A stretch of 64,000 nucleotides of DNA from JBGPOS01 sp041488155 (GCA_041488155.1 JBGPOS010000010.1:8083-72082), one strand, 5' to 3'; positions 32,227-41,841 are shown, counted from the stretch's first letter. Notes: generated from the sequence alone by a model not told the origin. Program-made: numbers and translations.

Positions 32227-32745
32227 TCAGGCGAGGGCCTGTCGGAGAGCCGTGAGCCAGCCGGTGTGCTCTTCGAAGTGTTCGAACGTGTTGCCGGCGA
32301 TCCAGCCGATGACCGGCCTTTCGTTGTAAGGCAAGTCCTCCGGCTGGTAGTGGGAGTAGGGGAGGCTGAGCGCCGAATCGTCGAGCCCATCGAGGAGAGC
32401 CAGGACCTCTCGGTGCGTAGCGGCGAAGTCCTCGAGAGCGCTGTCGAATGGGTCCGCGAGGTGCAGATCGCGGATTGCGGCGTTGACGAGGATGTCGGTT
32501 TCGTGGGCGTCGTAGAACGCGCGGTCGAGGCCGACGGCGGCGGCTCTGTCTTCGCCACGGAGGAGCGCCAGCAGCGACCTTTCCCAGGCTGTCACGTGCG
32601 CCACGTGATCCTTCAGGGACCAGCCGTCCGGTCCCGGCGACTCGCGCCGATCAGCCGGGAAGGACGCAACGATCGCTTCGAGCTGCAGCCAGCGCTCGCC
32701 GATCCGGGCGAGGAGGCCGGGCCTGGTCCATTCCACGTCCGTCAT
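32227..32745 (-). CDS. ClbS/DfsB-family DinB-like protein
   Basis: The 172-residue protein is a DinB-fold helical bundle with KDHVAHVTAWE near residues 45-55 and the C-terminal EHFEEHTGWLTAL, giving a possible histidine metal site. The pattern fits the ClbS/DfsB group, some of which protect against genotoxins or bind DNA-reactive compounds. It is convergent with the CoA transferase and next to the acyl-CoA dehydrogenase on the same strand. Confidence 0.8.
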   Translation of the reverse strand: MTDVEWTRPGLLARIGERWLQLEAIVASFPADRRESPGPDGWSLKDHVAHVTAWERSLLALLRGEDRAAAVGLDRAFYDAHETDILVNAAIRDLHLADPFDSALEDFAATHREVLALLDGLDDSALSLPYSHYQPEDLPYNERPVIGWIAGNTFEHFEEHTGWLTALRQALA

Positions 32746-32768
32746 GCACAGGCTCCCTCATCCCGCGG

Positions 32769-33947
32769 CTACGCCCGCGGCAGTCCGAGGCCTCGAGTGG
32801 CGATGATGTTGCGCTGGATCTCGCTGGTGCCGCCCTCGATTGTGTTGGCGATGGAGCGTAGATAGCCGTACTTGTAGCGCCCGTAGGCCGAGGCATCGAC
32901 GCCCTCGGTCTTTGAGTCGAGCTGGCCGTGCATGCCGACCATCTTCAGGGCCGTGCGGGCGATGCGCTGGTTCAGCTCCGTGCCGTACATCTTGGCGACG
33001 CTTGCCTCGTGACCGGGCGCGACACCTTCCTTGGCCTGAATGGAGATGATCTTGAGGCTCATCTGGGTCGCCACGCCGGCTTCGACCATGCGGTCGACCA
33101 GTTCGTAGCGGAGTCCGGGGTCGTTCTTGAGCTTGCTCACGGGGCTGGTGCGGGCGAAGGCGATCATGTCCTCGACGCCCTGTCGAGCACCGACGGCGCC
33201 TCCGATGTTCGAACGTTCGAAGCTGAGCGTCGTCTGCGCGAGGTACCAGCCACGGTTCTCTTCGCCGATGATGTTGTCCTTTGGCACGCGTACGTCCTCG
33301 AAGAACACCTCGTTGAACTCGTGTGTCATGGCCATGTTGATCAGAGGACGGACGGTGATGCCTGGCGACTTCATGTCAACGATGAAGTAGGTGATACCGC
33401 GATGCTTCGGCGCCTCGGGGTCGGTGCGGGCGAGGAGGATCATCCATTTCGCCATGTGTCCGCCTGAAGTCCAGATTTTCTGGCCGTTGACCACGTAGTC
33501 GTCGCCATCGCGGATGGCGCGGGTCTGGAGGCTGGCGAGGTCGCTTCCGGAGCCGGGTTCGCTGTAGCCCTGGCACCAGACGGTCATGCCATCGAGGATT
33601 TCGGGGAGGTACTTCTTCTTCTGGTCTTCGGTGCCATGGACGATGAGGGTGGGGCCGGCGAAACCGGTTGCGATGCCACCCGGGCGCGGAGTGCGGGATT
33701 CGGCCATCTCCCAGTTGAAGATGAACTGCTGCATGACGCTCATACCCGCGCCGCCGTATTCCTTCGGCCAGGCCGGGGCCACCCAGCTGCGGTCAGCGAG
33801 CTTCTTGACCCAGTCGCGCCACACGCCACCGCCGCCACCGAAGCCCCAACCTTCGCCACGGTTCAGATTCTTCGGGGCTTCGGTTTCGATGAAGGTGCGC
33901 ACTTCCGTACGGAAGGCGGCTTCTTCGGGGGTATCGTGATAATTCAT
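32769..33947 (-). CDS. Acyl-CoA dehydrogenase
   Basis: The 392-residue FAD enzyme has the standard three-domain layout. GYSEPGSGSDLASLQTRA is the substrate and FAD-binding signature, and the C-terminus NTIEGGTSEIQRNIIATRGLGL contains a candidate catalytic glutamate in the IEGG position. GAGGGA upstream and MNYHDTPEEAAF support the ATG at 33947. It catalyses the first step of beta-oxidation or a related dehydrogenation. The exact substrate is not evident. Confidence 0.92.
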   Translation of the reverse strand: MNYHDTPEEAAFRTEVRTFIETEAPKNLNRGEGWGFGGGGGVWRDWVKKLADRSWVAPAWPKEYGGAGMSVMQQFIFNWEMAESRTPRPGGIATGFAGPTLIVHGTEDQKKKYLPEILDGMTVWCQGYSEPGSGSDLASLQTRAIRDGDDYVVNGQKIWTSGGHMAKWMILLARTDPEAPKHRGITYFIVDMKSPGITVRPLINMAMTHEFNEVFFEDVRVPKDNIIGEENRGWYLAQTTLSFERSNIGGAVGARQGVEDMIAFARTSPVSKLKNDPGLRYELVDRMVEAGVATQMSLKIISIQAKEGVAPGHEASVAKMYGTELNQRIARTALKMVGMHGQLDSKTEGVDASAYGRYKYGYLRSIANTIEGGTSEIQRNIIATRGLGLPRA

Positions 33948-34026
33948 GGGGTCCCTCGTGAGCGGAGGTTCGAGTACCACCATTCTAGCCGCCGGGCCGT
34001 TACCCCGTCATGGCCGGCGGAAGCGG

Positions 34027-34662
34027 CTACTTCGGGTCCCGCCACATGAGCCAGATCTTCGGACCGCCGTTCGGCACCGTCATTTCTTCGGTGACCCGGA
34101 AGCCGTTGCGCTCGTAGAGGGGGAGGTTCCTCTCCTTCGAGCTTTCGAGGTAGGCGGGCGCGCCCTCGCGATCGCAACGCTCCAGGACGGGCCGCATGAG
34201 CTGGGTGCCGATGCCCTTTCCCTGGAGAGACGGCTCGGTCCCGAGCACCATCAGGTAGTAGTGGGGCGGGTGGGGGTGCTTCTTCTCGACCGCGCTGATC
34301 CCGCCCATGACGGCCGGCACTCGCCTCAGCCCCGTCGTCTTGACGATCGACGGCATCAGCAGAAGCTGCTGGAGCAGTCCCAGCTTCCACTTCCCGGGGG
34401 GAGTCCAGAGCGCTGCGCCCTGCACCTCGTTCGTTGTGTAGCATTCGCCAAAGGGCATCGTCATGCGGGTGAGCGCGACCTTCATCGAGTGGCGGATGCG
34501 TTCGGCGCGGCGCTCATCCTGCTGTGCCATCCAGTTCGCGAAGGGGTCGTCGTCGAAGGCGCGCCCGAGCACGTCCGAGACGCGTTCCACGTCCGACGCT
34601 CCTATCTTGCGAACTTCGACCTCGATCTGCGTCCCGGTCTTCGACTCCTCTACCTGAGCCAT
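34027..34662 (-). CDS. GNAT-family N-acetyltransferase
   Basis: The 211-residue protein has the GNAT acetyl-CoA loop in PSLQGKGIGTQLMRPVL and a downstream NLPLYERNGFRVTEE segment. The start at 34662 is preceded by CTGGAGGGAACC, a strong ribosome site; a start at 34698 would add 12 residues. The long hydrophobic segment before the loop (WKLGLLQQLLLMPSIV) resembles puromycin-type or ribosomal acetyltransferases of some actinobacteria. Acceptor unknown. Confidence 0.85.
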   Translation of the reverse strand: MAQVEESKTGTQIEVEVRKIGASDVERVSDVLGRAFDDDPFANWMAQQDERRAERIRHSMKVALTRMTMPFGECYTTNEVQGAALWTPPGKWKLGLLQQLLLMPSIVKTTGLRRVPAVMGGISAVEKKHPHPPHYYLMVLGTEPSLQGKGIGTQLMRPVLERCDREGAPAYLESSKERNLPLYERNGFRVTEEMTVPNGGPKIWLMWRDPK

Positions 34663-34823
34663 GGTTCCCTCCAGCGTAGTTCCCTTGCTGGCCGACATGA
34701 TACGAGCCTACGCAAGCCCCCGAGCCAAAGACCTTTCGCGGGTCGAACCCGAGGCCAGCGACAACACCTGTCGCAGCGAGGCATAGACTCGGCTGGCGTT
34801 CGAGCCAGACCGAGAGGGGGCAG

Positions 34824-35303
34824 ATGGTCACCTGGAGAGAATTCGCCGAGTTGTCGCCGGAGCTGGCGAGGCTGGGGAAGGAGCGCATCGAGAAGCACGG
34901 GCTTTGCCTGCTGGGCACCATTCGAAAGGATGGAACTCCGCGGATCTCGCCGCTCGAGCCCGACTTCTTTGAGGGGGAGCTCTGTATCGGCGGGATGTGG
35001 CGTTCGATGAAGAATCTTGACCTTGTTCGCGATCCGCGCTGCCTGATCCACAGCGTGGTGGCGAACAAGGACGGCACGGATGGGGAGTTCAAGCTGCGCG
35101 GCCGGGCGATCGACGTGGTGGACGTCCCGACTCGCGGACGATTCGCCGACAAGGCATTCGCGGAGAGGGGCTGGCGGCCGCCGGAACCCTACCACCTCTT
35201 CACGGTCGACATCGAGAGCGTGGCCTTCATCCAGTTCAAGGCGAGCGGAATGCACCTCAGGCGTTGGCCGGGGCCAGATGGGTGGACGGTCCGGAAGCGT
35301 TAA
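34824..35303 (+). CDS. Pyridoxamine 5'-phosphate oxidase-like split-barrel protein
   Basis: The 159-residue protein contains LCLLGTIRKDGTPRISPLEPDF, a flavin-binding split-barrel beginning, followed by MWRSMKNLDLVRDPRCLIHSVV. It is a single domain of the general PPOX family. The ATG at 34824 follows a GAGAGGGGG ribosome site. It is divergent from the acetyltransferase. Function is not predictable beyond flavin or F420 binding. Confidence 0.82.
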   Translation: MVTWREFAELSPELARLGKERIEKHGLCLLGTIRKDGTPRISPLEPDFFEGELCIGGMWRSMKNLDLVRDPRCLIHSVVANKDGTDGEFKLRGRAIDVVDVPTRGRFADKAFAERGWRPPEPYHLFTVDIESVAFIQFKASGMHLRRWPGPDGWTVRKR

Positions 35304-35350
35304 CCGGACCTTCCACGACGCTCGCAGGGCGAGCAGCTACGATACGGTGC

Positions 35351-36532
35351 ATGTCAGCCATTCCCAGCTTCAATCCACCGACTCGTGTCCTCCTGGGGCC
35401 CGGACCCAGCGGCGCCCATCCGCGGGTCACCCGAGCGATGGGCGCGCCCATCCTTGGGCACCTCGATCCCGTTTTCCTGGACATCATGGACGAATGCAAC
35501 CAGATGCTTCGCGATGTCATGCGGACGACGAATCGCATCACACTCGCGACGCCGGGAACTGGCACAAGCGGGATGGAAGCCGCTGTGATGAACCTGGTGG
35601 AGCCAGGCGATAAGGTCGTCTGCGGGATCTGTGGTTATTTCGGCGATCGGATCGCCCAGATGGCGGAGCGCGCCGGCGGAGTTGTGACCCGGGTCCAGTC
35701 GCCGTGGGGGTCTCCCACCGACGCTGCGGGCGTGGAGGAGGCGGTCAAGGCCGCAGGAAACGTCAAACTCATCTCGATCGTCCACGCAGAGACCTCGACG
35801 GGGGCACTGACGCCGGTCGAGCCGTTCGTGGCAATCGCTCGCCGGGCCGGTGCGCTGCTTCTGGTGGATTGCGTCACTTCGCTGGGCGGGGTGCCCGTTG
35901 ACGTGGACGGGTGGGGCGCCGACGCCGTCTACTCAGGCACGCAGAAATGCCTCTCCGCACCCCCGGGGATGGCCCCGTTGACGCTCTCTCCGGCAGCCTG
36001 GGACGCGGTCAAGGCACGAGAGGTGCCGTGCAACTCGTGGTACCTCGACCTCTCGCTCCTGGAAGCGTACTGGGACGAGCGCCGGGCCTATCACCACACG
36101 GCGCCGATCTCGATGGTCTATGCGCTCCACCAGGCGCTCGCACTCGTCCTTGATGAAGGCCTCGAAAGGCGGTGGGCGCGGCACGAACGGAACGGCCGGG
36201 CGCTCCAACTCGGCCTCGAAGCGATGGGGCTCGCGCTGCACGCGGACCCCGGTTACCGCCTGCCGGTGCTCACGACGGTCCGCATCCCGGCGGGAATCGA
36301 TGACGTGACCGTGCGCAAAGGGCTTCTCGCTCGCCACAGCATCGAAATCGGGGGAGGGCTCGGCGACCTCCGCGGCAAGGTCTGGCGAGTCGGCCTGATG
36401 GGCGAATCCTCGACGCCAGGCAACGTGCTGCTTTTCCTCTCGGCGCTTGGTCGCCTGCTTCGCGCGGACGGCTTCTCTGCCGACATCCGGGCGGGACTCG
36501 ATGCCGCGGCGGCACGCCTGGAACAGCCATAG
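35351..36532 (+). CDS. Class V PLP-dependent aminotransferase (alanine/serine-glyoxylate type)
   Basis: The 393-residue protein has LLGPGPSGAHPRVTRAMGAPILGH, typical of serine- and alanine-glyoxylate aminotransferases, and the PLP lysine K199 in SGTQKCLSAPPG. LVDCVTSLGGVPVDVDGWGAD precedes it, as usual. The ATG at 35351 is chosen over a longer frame. Downstream, separated by one base, is the sugar dehydrogenase. The amino donor cannot be given from sequence alone. Confidence 0.92.
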   Translation: MSAIPSFNPPTRVLLGPGPSGAHPRVTRAMGAPILGHLDPVFLDIMDECNQMLRDVMRTTNRITLATPGTGTSGMEAAVMNLVEPGDKVVCGICGYFGDRIAQMAERAGGVVTRVQSPWGSPTDAAGVEEAVKAAGNVKLISIVHAETSTGALTPVEPFVAIARRAGALLLVDCVTSLGGVPVDVDGWGADAVYSGTQKCLSAPPGMAPLTLSPAAWDAVKAREVPCNSWYLDLSLLEAYWDERRAYHHTAPISMVYALHQALALVLDEGLERRWARHERNGRALQLGLEAMGLALHADPGYRLPVLTTVRIPAGIDDVTVRKGLLARHSIEIGGGLGDLRGKVWRVGLMGESSTPGNVLLFLSALGRLLRADGFSADIRAGLDAAAARLEQP

Positions 36533-36533
36533 G

Positions 36534-37778
36534 ATGGCCTGGTTGGCAACCAGAGGGTTCGCGGGACTTGCTTTAGGGGCAGCCTGCCTGGCGCTGTCGG
36601 CCTGTAGTTCGGGCGACGACTCGAGTCCTGCGTCCAGTCCGACGGCGGCGGCGAACTCCGGCAGCCCAACGGCTACGCCGATCGTGGTTGGGTTCGAGGC
36701 TGCTTTCCCGCGGCTGCCGAAGCTCGACCGGCCGACGGCGATGGTCGAAGTGCCGGGCAGAAGGATGCTGGTCACCCTCCAGGACGGCCGGATCGTTTCA
36801 TTCGCGAACGACCCGGCTGCGGCGGACCTGACCACCGCCCTTGACCAGCGTGCGAAGACCTCTCGCGATGACAACGAAGAAGGGCTGCTGGGCCTCGCGC
36901 TGGACCCCGATTTCGGCCGCAACGGTTTCCTCTACGTCTACTACAGCGTGAAGCCTGGGGAACGCCGCACCGTCCTCGCCCGCCTGAAAACGTCGGGAAG
37001 TGGAACCAGCCTGGCCGTCGACGCGGCCTCGGAGCTCATTCTCCTGACGGTCCCCGAGCCGTTCGGGAACCATAAGGGAGGCGAGGTCGTCTTTGGTCCA
37101 GACGGAATGCTCTACCTCGGACTGGGCGATGGCGGCTCGGGGGGTGATCCGCAGGGCAATGGCCAGGACCTCAAGAAGAACCTGCTTGCGAGCATCATCC
37201 GGATAGACGTGCGCGGGGCGACCGCCGAACGCCCCTATGCCATCCCGCCCGACAACCCGTTTGCGACTCTGTCGGACGGCTCGAAGCGAGAGACCTGGGC
37301 GTATGGACTGCGCAATCCGTGGCGCTTCAGTTTCGACCGACAGACCGGGCAGCTCTGGGCGGGCGACGTCGGACAGGGAGCACGCGAGGAGATCGACATC
37401 ATCGAGAAGGGCAAGAACTACGGCTGGAACGTGATGGAGGGGTTCAGTTGCTTCAAGCCGCAGAAGGACTGTCCCCGCGATGGTCTGGAGCTCCCCGTGC
37501 TCGACTACGACCACAGCGACGGCAACTGTTCCGTGACCGGTGGCTACGTCTACCGCGGGTCAGCGGCGCCGTCTGTCAAAGGCGCCTACATCTACGGAGA
37601 CTTCTGCACGGGCGCGGTGTGGGCCATCCCGTCGACAGCCACGGCGGGGCAGCGGCCCGAGCCTCGTACGATCCTGAAGAAGGGTCCGCAGATTTCGTCT
37701 TTCGCCGAAGACGTAGCGGGTGAGATTTATCTGTTGGGGTTCGACGGGAAGATCTACCGGCTGGCCCAGGGGCAGTAG
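36534..37778 (+). CDS. PQQ-type sugar dehydrogenase lipoprotein
   Basis: The 414-residue protein is a soluble aldose sugar dehydrogenase-like six-bladed propeller. A lipoprotein signal is visible with lipobox L21-S22-A23-C24, followed by a serine-rich linker. The motif DNNEEGLLGLALDPDFGRNGFLYV, then GDGGSGGDPQGNGQD, then GLRNPWRFSFDRQTGQLWAGDVGQ are characteristic of the family. Two cysteine pairs follow (residues near FSCFKPQKDC). It is probably anchored outside the membrane, oxidising sugars with PQQ if available. No PQQ synthesis genes are in the window. Confidence 0.88.
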   Translation: MAWLATRGFAGLALGAACLALSACSSGDDSSPASSPTAAANSGSPTATPIVVGFEAAFPRLPKLDRPTAMVEVPGRRMLVTLQDGRIVSFANDPAAADLTTALDQRAKTSRDDNEEGLLGLALDPDFGRNGFLYVYYSVKPGERRTVLARLKTSGSGTSLAVDAASELILLTVPEPFGNHKGGEVVFGPDGMLYLGLGDGGSGGDPQGNGQDLKKNLLASIIRIDVRGATAERPYAIPPDNPFATLSDGSKRETWAYGLRNPWRFSFDRQTGQLWAGDVGQGAREEIDIIEKGKNYGWNVMEGFSCFKPQKDCPRDGLELPVLDYDHSDGNCSVTGGYVYRGSAAPSVKGAYIYGDFCTGAVWAIPSTATAGQRPEPRTILKKGPQISSFAEDVAGEIYLLGFDGKIYRLAQGQ

Positions 37779-37782
37779 TTGC

Positions 37783-39054
37783 CTACGGCTTCGATGCCGG
37801 GCGCCCAATACCCAGGTAGCGCACACCGGCGGCTTCCACGGCGTCACGGTCGAGTGCATTTCGCGCGTCGAGGAGCACGGGGGCGATCGTCCGCCAATCG
37901 AGGTCGCGGTAGGCCTCGTGGGCGGCGTGCACCACCAGCACGTCGTAGCCGGTCAACGGCTCGGGAGCGGGTTCGAAACCCAGTGCGCGGATCTCGGTTT
38001 CGGTCAGCAAAGGATCGTGGCCCCGAACGATGGCGCCGCGGGCCAGGAACTCGCGGAGCAGGTCGACAGCGTTCGTGTGCGACGTCACAGCGACATCTGG
38101 CCGGAAGGTCAGTCCGAGGATCAAGACTCGGGCGCCACTAAGGCCGCCAAGCATCTCTTCGACGCGCCCAACGGCGTAGCCGGGCATCGCGTCGTTGACC
38201 TTGCGGCCGAGCGAAGAGAGGCGGCTCGGGCCCGCGCCCTGTTCGAGGAAGCGGGGGTAGACGGGGATGCAATGACCCCCGACCCCGGTCCCGGGTTGGT
38301 GGATGTGGCAGTACGACTGACTGTTGGCGGCGCTGATCACTTCGGTGATGTCGACACCGTGAGCGTCGGCGACCTGCGCCAGTTCGTTGGCGAAAGCGAT
38401 GTTCAGGTCGCGGTAAGCGCCTTCGGCGAGCTTGCTCAACTCGGCGGCCTCGGCGTTGGCGAGGACGATCACCTCGGCCCCGAGAACGTCCCGATAGAAC
38501 GCCGCGGCCCGGGGACCGCCTTCGGGATCGACGCCGCCGACGACTTTCGGGTACTTTGTCAGGTCTTCGAGGACCCGACCCATGAGCAGCCGCTCGGGGC
38601 TGAAGGCAACGGAGAAGTCCTCCCCGAGCTTGAGGCCATGCGCCTCCAGCCGAGGGGCCAGCTCGCGACGCGTCGTCCCGACGGGGAGGGTGGTGTCGAA
38701 GATGCAGAGAGTGCCCGGCTTGAGTCCCCGGGATACGTCGTCGCAGGCGGCGAAGAGCGATCGCAGGTCGGCTTTGCCGGAGGAATCGACGTCGACGGCG
38801 ACCGCGAAGAGGACCACGTCGGAGGCCGCAACCGCCGAAGAGGTGTCTCGGGTGGCCTTCAGGCGCCCGTCCCCAGCAACCCGAACGAGGAGCTCCCCAA
38901 GCCCGGCTTCGTCGGGGATGGGGTTCTCTCCGCGGTTGACGAGCTCTACTAGTGCCTCATCGATGTCGCAGCCCACGACGCGGTGCCCGGCGGAAGCGAC
39001 CCTGGCCGCGATCGGGAGACCAATTCGTCCGATGCCTACGACCGCTACGTTCAT
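37783..39054 (-). CDS. UDP-sugar 6-dehydrogenase (WbpA type)
   Basis: The 423-residue NAD enzyme oxidises C6 of a UDP-hexose to the uronic acid. A Rossmann motif VVGIGRIGLP opens it, and the catalytic cysteine is C262 in GTGVGGHCIPVYP. The FSPERLLMGR segment is typical. The GHCIPVYP form is common in UDP-GlcNAc/ManNAc dehydrogenases, so UDP-GlcNAc is the likely substrate. It is last in the minus-strand polysaccharide operon, overlapping the oxidoreductase gene by four bases. With the three upstream enzymes it would lead to UDP-diacetamido-glucuronate. Confidence 0.88.
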   Translation of the reverse strand: MNVAVVGIGRIGLPIAARVASAGHRVVGCDIDEALVELVNRGENPIPDEAGLGELLVRVAGDGRLKATRDTSSAVAASDVVLFAVAVDVDSSGKADLRSLFAACDDVSRGLKPGTLCIFDTTLPVGTTRRELAPRLEAHGLKLGEDFSVAFSPERLLMGRVLEDLTKYPKVVGGVDPEGGPRAAAFYRDVLGAEVIVLANAEAAELSKLAEGAYRDLNIAFANELAQVADAHGVDITEVISAANSQSYCHIHQPGTGVGGHCIPVYPRFLEQGAGPSRLSSLGRKVNDAMPGYAVGRVEEMLGGLSGARVLILGLTFRPDVAVTSHTNAVDLLREFLARGAIVRGHDPLLTETEIRALGFEPAPEPLTGYDVLVVHAAHEAYRDLDWRTIAPVLLDARNALDRDAVEAAGVRYLGIGRPASKP

Positions 39055-40064
39055 GGGCGGGCGGAGATGTCGCCAACGAACACCGGAGTCTCCGAATCGG
39101 CGGAGCGCACGAGGGCCTCTGCCACGGCGAGCGCGGCCATGCCATCATGGGCGCTCACGGGGGCCGGTCCGCCGGCCATGACGGCGTCCCGGAACGCTTC
39201 GAGCTCGACCCGAAGGGGCTCCCGATAGGCGATCGGGTAGCGCGTCATCGGGCCCTCCGTCACACTGGCGATGGCGCCCTCGCGCTCGGCAGCGGCGAAG
39301 TTCTCGTAGAAGTCCAGTGTCTGCTCGGCGTAGTCAGCGACGAACATCCCCTTTTCGCAAAGCACCGTGAGGGTGCGTTCTTTGGTGGGCGTAAGCCAGT
39401 TGATATCGAGGAGGCCGAGGGCTCCCCCGCGAAAATGCAGCATCCCGGCGAAGAGGTCTTCGTTGTCGGTATTGATGTGACGACGGGCTTCGGCGTAGAC
39501 ACGCTCGACCTCGTCGTCAAGCAGGTAGCGCATGATGTCGATGTCGTGGGGGGCGAGGTCGTGGATGACGCCGACGTCGCGGATACGATGAGGAAATGGG
39601 CCGACTCGCCTCGCTCGAAGCTGGAGCACCCGTCCACCCTGCCCCGCCAGGAGCCGCTGTTTCAACTCCCGGATGGCTGGGTTGAACCTTTCGATGTGGC
39701 CTACGGTGAGGAGCACGCCGCGCGCCTGAGCAGCAGCGGCGATTCGCTTCGCGGACTCCATGGTTGCCGCGATCGGCTTTTCCACCAACAGGTGCGCGCC
39801 GTTGGCAATAACCTTCAGAGCCACCTGTTCGTGGAGGCCAGTCGGCACGACCACCGAGACCAGTTGGGGATGGGTCTCCGCCAGCAACCGTTCGACATCC
39901 GGGAAGCCGGGAAGCGAACGGCCGGACGTCACCTTCGCAACGCGCGCCGGATCGGGGTCGGCGACGCCGATCAGTTCGACGCCCGCAAGGTCGCCGAGCA
40001 CGCGGGCGTGGTTCGCGCCCATTGAGCCGAGCCCGACCACGGCGGCGCGGATCGTTGCGCTCAT
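39051..40064 (-). CDS. Gfo/Idh/MocA oxidoreductase (WbpB type)
   Basis: The 337-residue protein has a Rossmann start VVGLGSMGANHARVLGDL and the conserved EKPIAATMESAKRI loop with the catalytic lysine of the family (VEKP). In Wbp-type pathways this enzyme oxidises C3 of UDP-GlcNAc-uronate before amination. Start ATG 40064 is used, since a longer frame runs through the upstream gap. The N-terminal IRAAVVG strand and the GHIERFNPAI segment are standard. It sits between the aminotransferase and dehydrogenase genes. Confidence 0.9.
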   Translation of the reverse strand: MSATIRAAVVGLGSMGANHARVLGDLAGVELIGVADPDPARVAKVTSGRSLPGFPDVERLLAETHPQLVSVVVPTGLHEQVALKVIANGAHLLVEKPIAATMESAKRIAAAAQARGVLLTVGHIERFNPAIRELKQRLLAGQGGRVLQLRARRVGPFPHRIRDVGVIHDLAPHDIDIMRYLLDDEVERVYAEARRHINTDNEDLFAGMLHFRGGALGLLDINWLTPTKERTLTVLCEKGMFVADYAEQTLDFYENFAAAEREGAIASVTEGPMTRYPIAYREPLRVELEAFRDAVMAGGPAPVSAHDGMAALAVAEALVRSADSETPVFVGDISARP

Positions 40065-40113
40065 CGCTTCGAGCGTAGCCCCATTCCTGTGAACGCAAAA
40101 GGCAACTTCGGCC

Positions 40114-41211
40114 TCAAGATCGAGCCAGGCGGTTGATTGAGGCAGCGATGTATTCGATGTCTTCCGGTTCGAGCATCGGGTGGACAGGTAGCGAGAGCAC
40201 GGCCCGCGCGGCCGCTTCTGCGACGGGGAAGCTCCCTTCCGAGTACCCGAGTTGGGCCATGACGGGCTGCAAGTGGATTGGGATGGGGTAGTGCACGGCC
40301 GTTCCGATGCCCGCCTCCTGTAGCCGGGCCTGCAGGCCGTCGCGGTCGCCCGGCACCCGCACGCTAAACTGGTGGAACACGTGGCGATCACCCGCGCGCA
40401 CGCGGGGCGTCTCGACGCTGCGAATCAGCCGGGAGAGGGCTTCCGCGTGGCGGATGCGGGCTTCGTTCCACTCTTCGAGGTGGCCAAGCTGAACGAGGCC
40501 GATCGCCGCGTTCAGGTCTTGCATTCGCCAGTTGAGGCCAAAGACTGTGTGGCGATAGCGCTCGGCCTGGCCGTGGCTGCGGATCATGCGGCAGCGCTCG
40601 GCCACTGCGTCGTCGTCGGTGGTGATCATGCCGCCTTCGCCGGTGGTCATGTTCTTCGAAGGGTAGAAGCTGAAACAACCGGTACCGAAGGCCCCCGTGC
40701 GACGGCCGCCATGCTCGGCGCCGTGGGCCTGGGCTGCATCTTCGATGAGGGCGAGGTCGAACTCTTCGCACAGCTCCTGGAGGTCGAGGACGCGCGCCGG
40801 GTGTCCGTACAGGTGCACCGGCATAACTGCCTTCGTCCGTTCGGTGAGAGCACCCTCGACCTGATCAGGGTCGAGGTTGAAGTCGAACGGTTCGACGTCG
40901 ACGAACACGGGCGTGGCCCCACAGGCCATGATGCTGGTGGCCGTGGCGATGAAACTGAAGGGCGAGGTGATCACCTCGTCGCCCGGTCCCACGCCATGGG
41001 CCTGCAGTGCGACGATCAGCGCGGCCGTGCCGCTGTTGACGCCGATCGCGTGCTTTGTCCCGATGTAGGCAGCGAAGGCGGTCTCGAACGCCTCGGTGCG
41101 AGGCCCCTGGGCGAGCTGGCCGCTATCGAGGACTTCGATGACCGCCCGCTTTTCTTCTTCGCCAAACACTGGCTTTGCGATCGAGATGAACGGCCGCCTG
41201 GCGGTGGTCAT
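40114..41211 (-). CDS. DegT/DnrJ/EryC1-family sugar aminotransferase (WbpE type)
   Basis: The 365-residue PLP enzyme has K186 in FYPSKNMTTGEGG, LIEDAAQAHGA before it, and GVNSGTAALIVALQ near the start. This group aminates nucleotide-linked keto sugars. In the Wbp pathway it aminates the C3 keto group. It follows the acetyltransferase gene by 30 bases on the same strand, and the order of the genes supports that role. Confidence 0.9.
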   Translation of the reverse strand: MTTARRPFISIAKPVFGEEEKRAVIEVLDSGQLAQGPRTEAFETAFAAYIGTKHAIGVNSGTAALIVALQAHGVGPGDEVITSPFSFIATATSIMACGATPVFVDVEPFDFNLDPDQVEGALTERTKAVMPVHLYGHPARVLDLQELCEEFDLALIEDAAQAHGAEHGGRRTGAFGTGCFSFYPSKNMTTGEGGMITTDDDAVAERCRMIRSHGQAERYRHTVFGLNWRMQDLNAAIGLVQLGHLEEWNEARIRHAEALSRLIRSVETPRVRAGDRHVFHQFSVRVPGDRDGLQARLQEAGIGTAVHYPIPIHLQPVMAQLGYSEGSFPVAEAAARAVLSLPVHPMLEPEDIEYIAASINRLARS

Positions 41212-41241
41212 GGCATGGGTCCTTTCCGCTCGACCGCGGTG

Positions 41242-41841
41242 TTAGCGGGATCGCTCCAGATCGAGGGTAGCAAGGCCGCCGGTTTCGCGCCGGTAGGCCC
41301 GCCCGCAGAACCCACAGCGCAGCTCCTCATCGAGCCGGTGCGCGCATTCACAGACCCATCCGGCCTGGCGTGCGGGGTTGCCCCCGACGAGCGCGTGGTC
41401 GAGCACGTCCTTCGTCACGACCGAACCGGCTGCCACCAGCGCCCACCGCCCAATGGTCAGCCCGGGGAGCACGACGGAGTGCGACCCGATGGCGGCGCCG
41501 TATTTCACGAGCGTGCGGCCGACTTCCCAGTCAGCTTCGCCCTTGAGCGAGCCGTCGGGGTTGATGGCGCGTGGATAGCGGTCGTTCGTGAAGACCACCT
41601 CGGGCCCAACGAAGACGCCGTCTTCGAGGGTGGTGCCGTGGTAGACGCAGGAGTAGTTCTGGATCTTGCAGTTCGCGCCGATTTTGACGTGGGCGTCGAT
41701 GTAGGCGCCCTTGCCAATGACGCAACCGGCCCCAACGGCGGCGCCTTCGCGGATCTGCGCCTGGTGCCAGATGCTGGCGCCGAGGCCGATAGTGGCAGAG
41801 GGGGAGACCTCCGCGGTGGGGTGGACGCGGAACCCGGTCAT
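41242..41841 (-). CDS. Left-handed beta-helix N-acetyltransferase (WbpD type)
   Basis: The 199-residue protein is built from hexapeptide repeats (for example IGLGASIWHQAQIREGAAVG and LVKYGAAIGSHSVVLPGL) and matches WbpD/WlbB acetyltransferases that acetylate the 3-amino group of UDP-sugar uronates. A cysteine-rich tail, WVCECAHRLDEELRCGFCG, gives a CxC and CxxC pair, probably a zinc site. Its ATG overlaps the stop of the upstream dehydratase gene by four bases. With WbpA-, B- and E-type neighbours it completes a set leading to UDP-2,3-diacetamido-glucuronate. Confidence 0.9.
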   Translation of the reverse strand: MTGFRVHPTAEVSPSATIGLGASIWHQAQIREGAAVGAGCVIGKGAYIDAHVKIGANCKIQNYSCVYHGTTLEDGVFVGPEVVFTNDRYPRAINPDGSLKGEADWEVGRTLVKYGAAIGSHSVVLPGLTIGRWALVAAGSVVTKDVLDHALVGGNPARQAGWVCECAHRLDEELRCGFCGRAYRRETGGLATLDLERSR

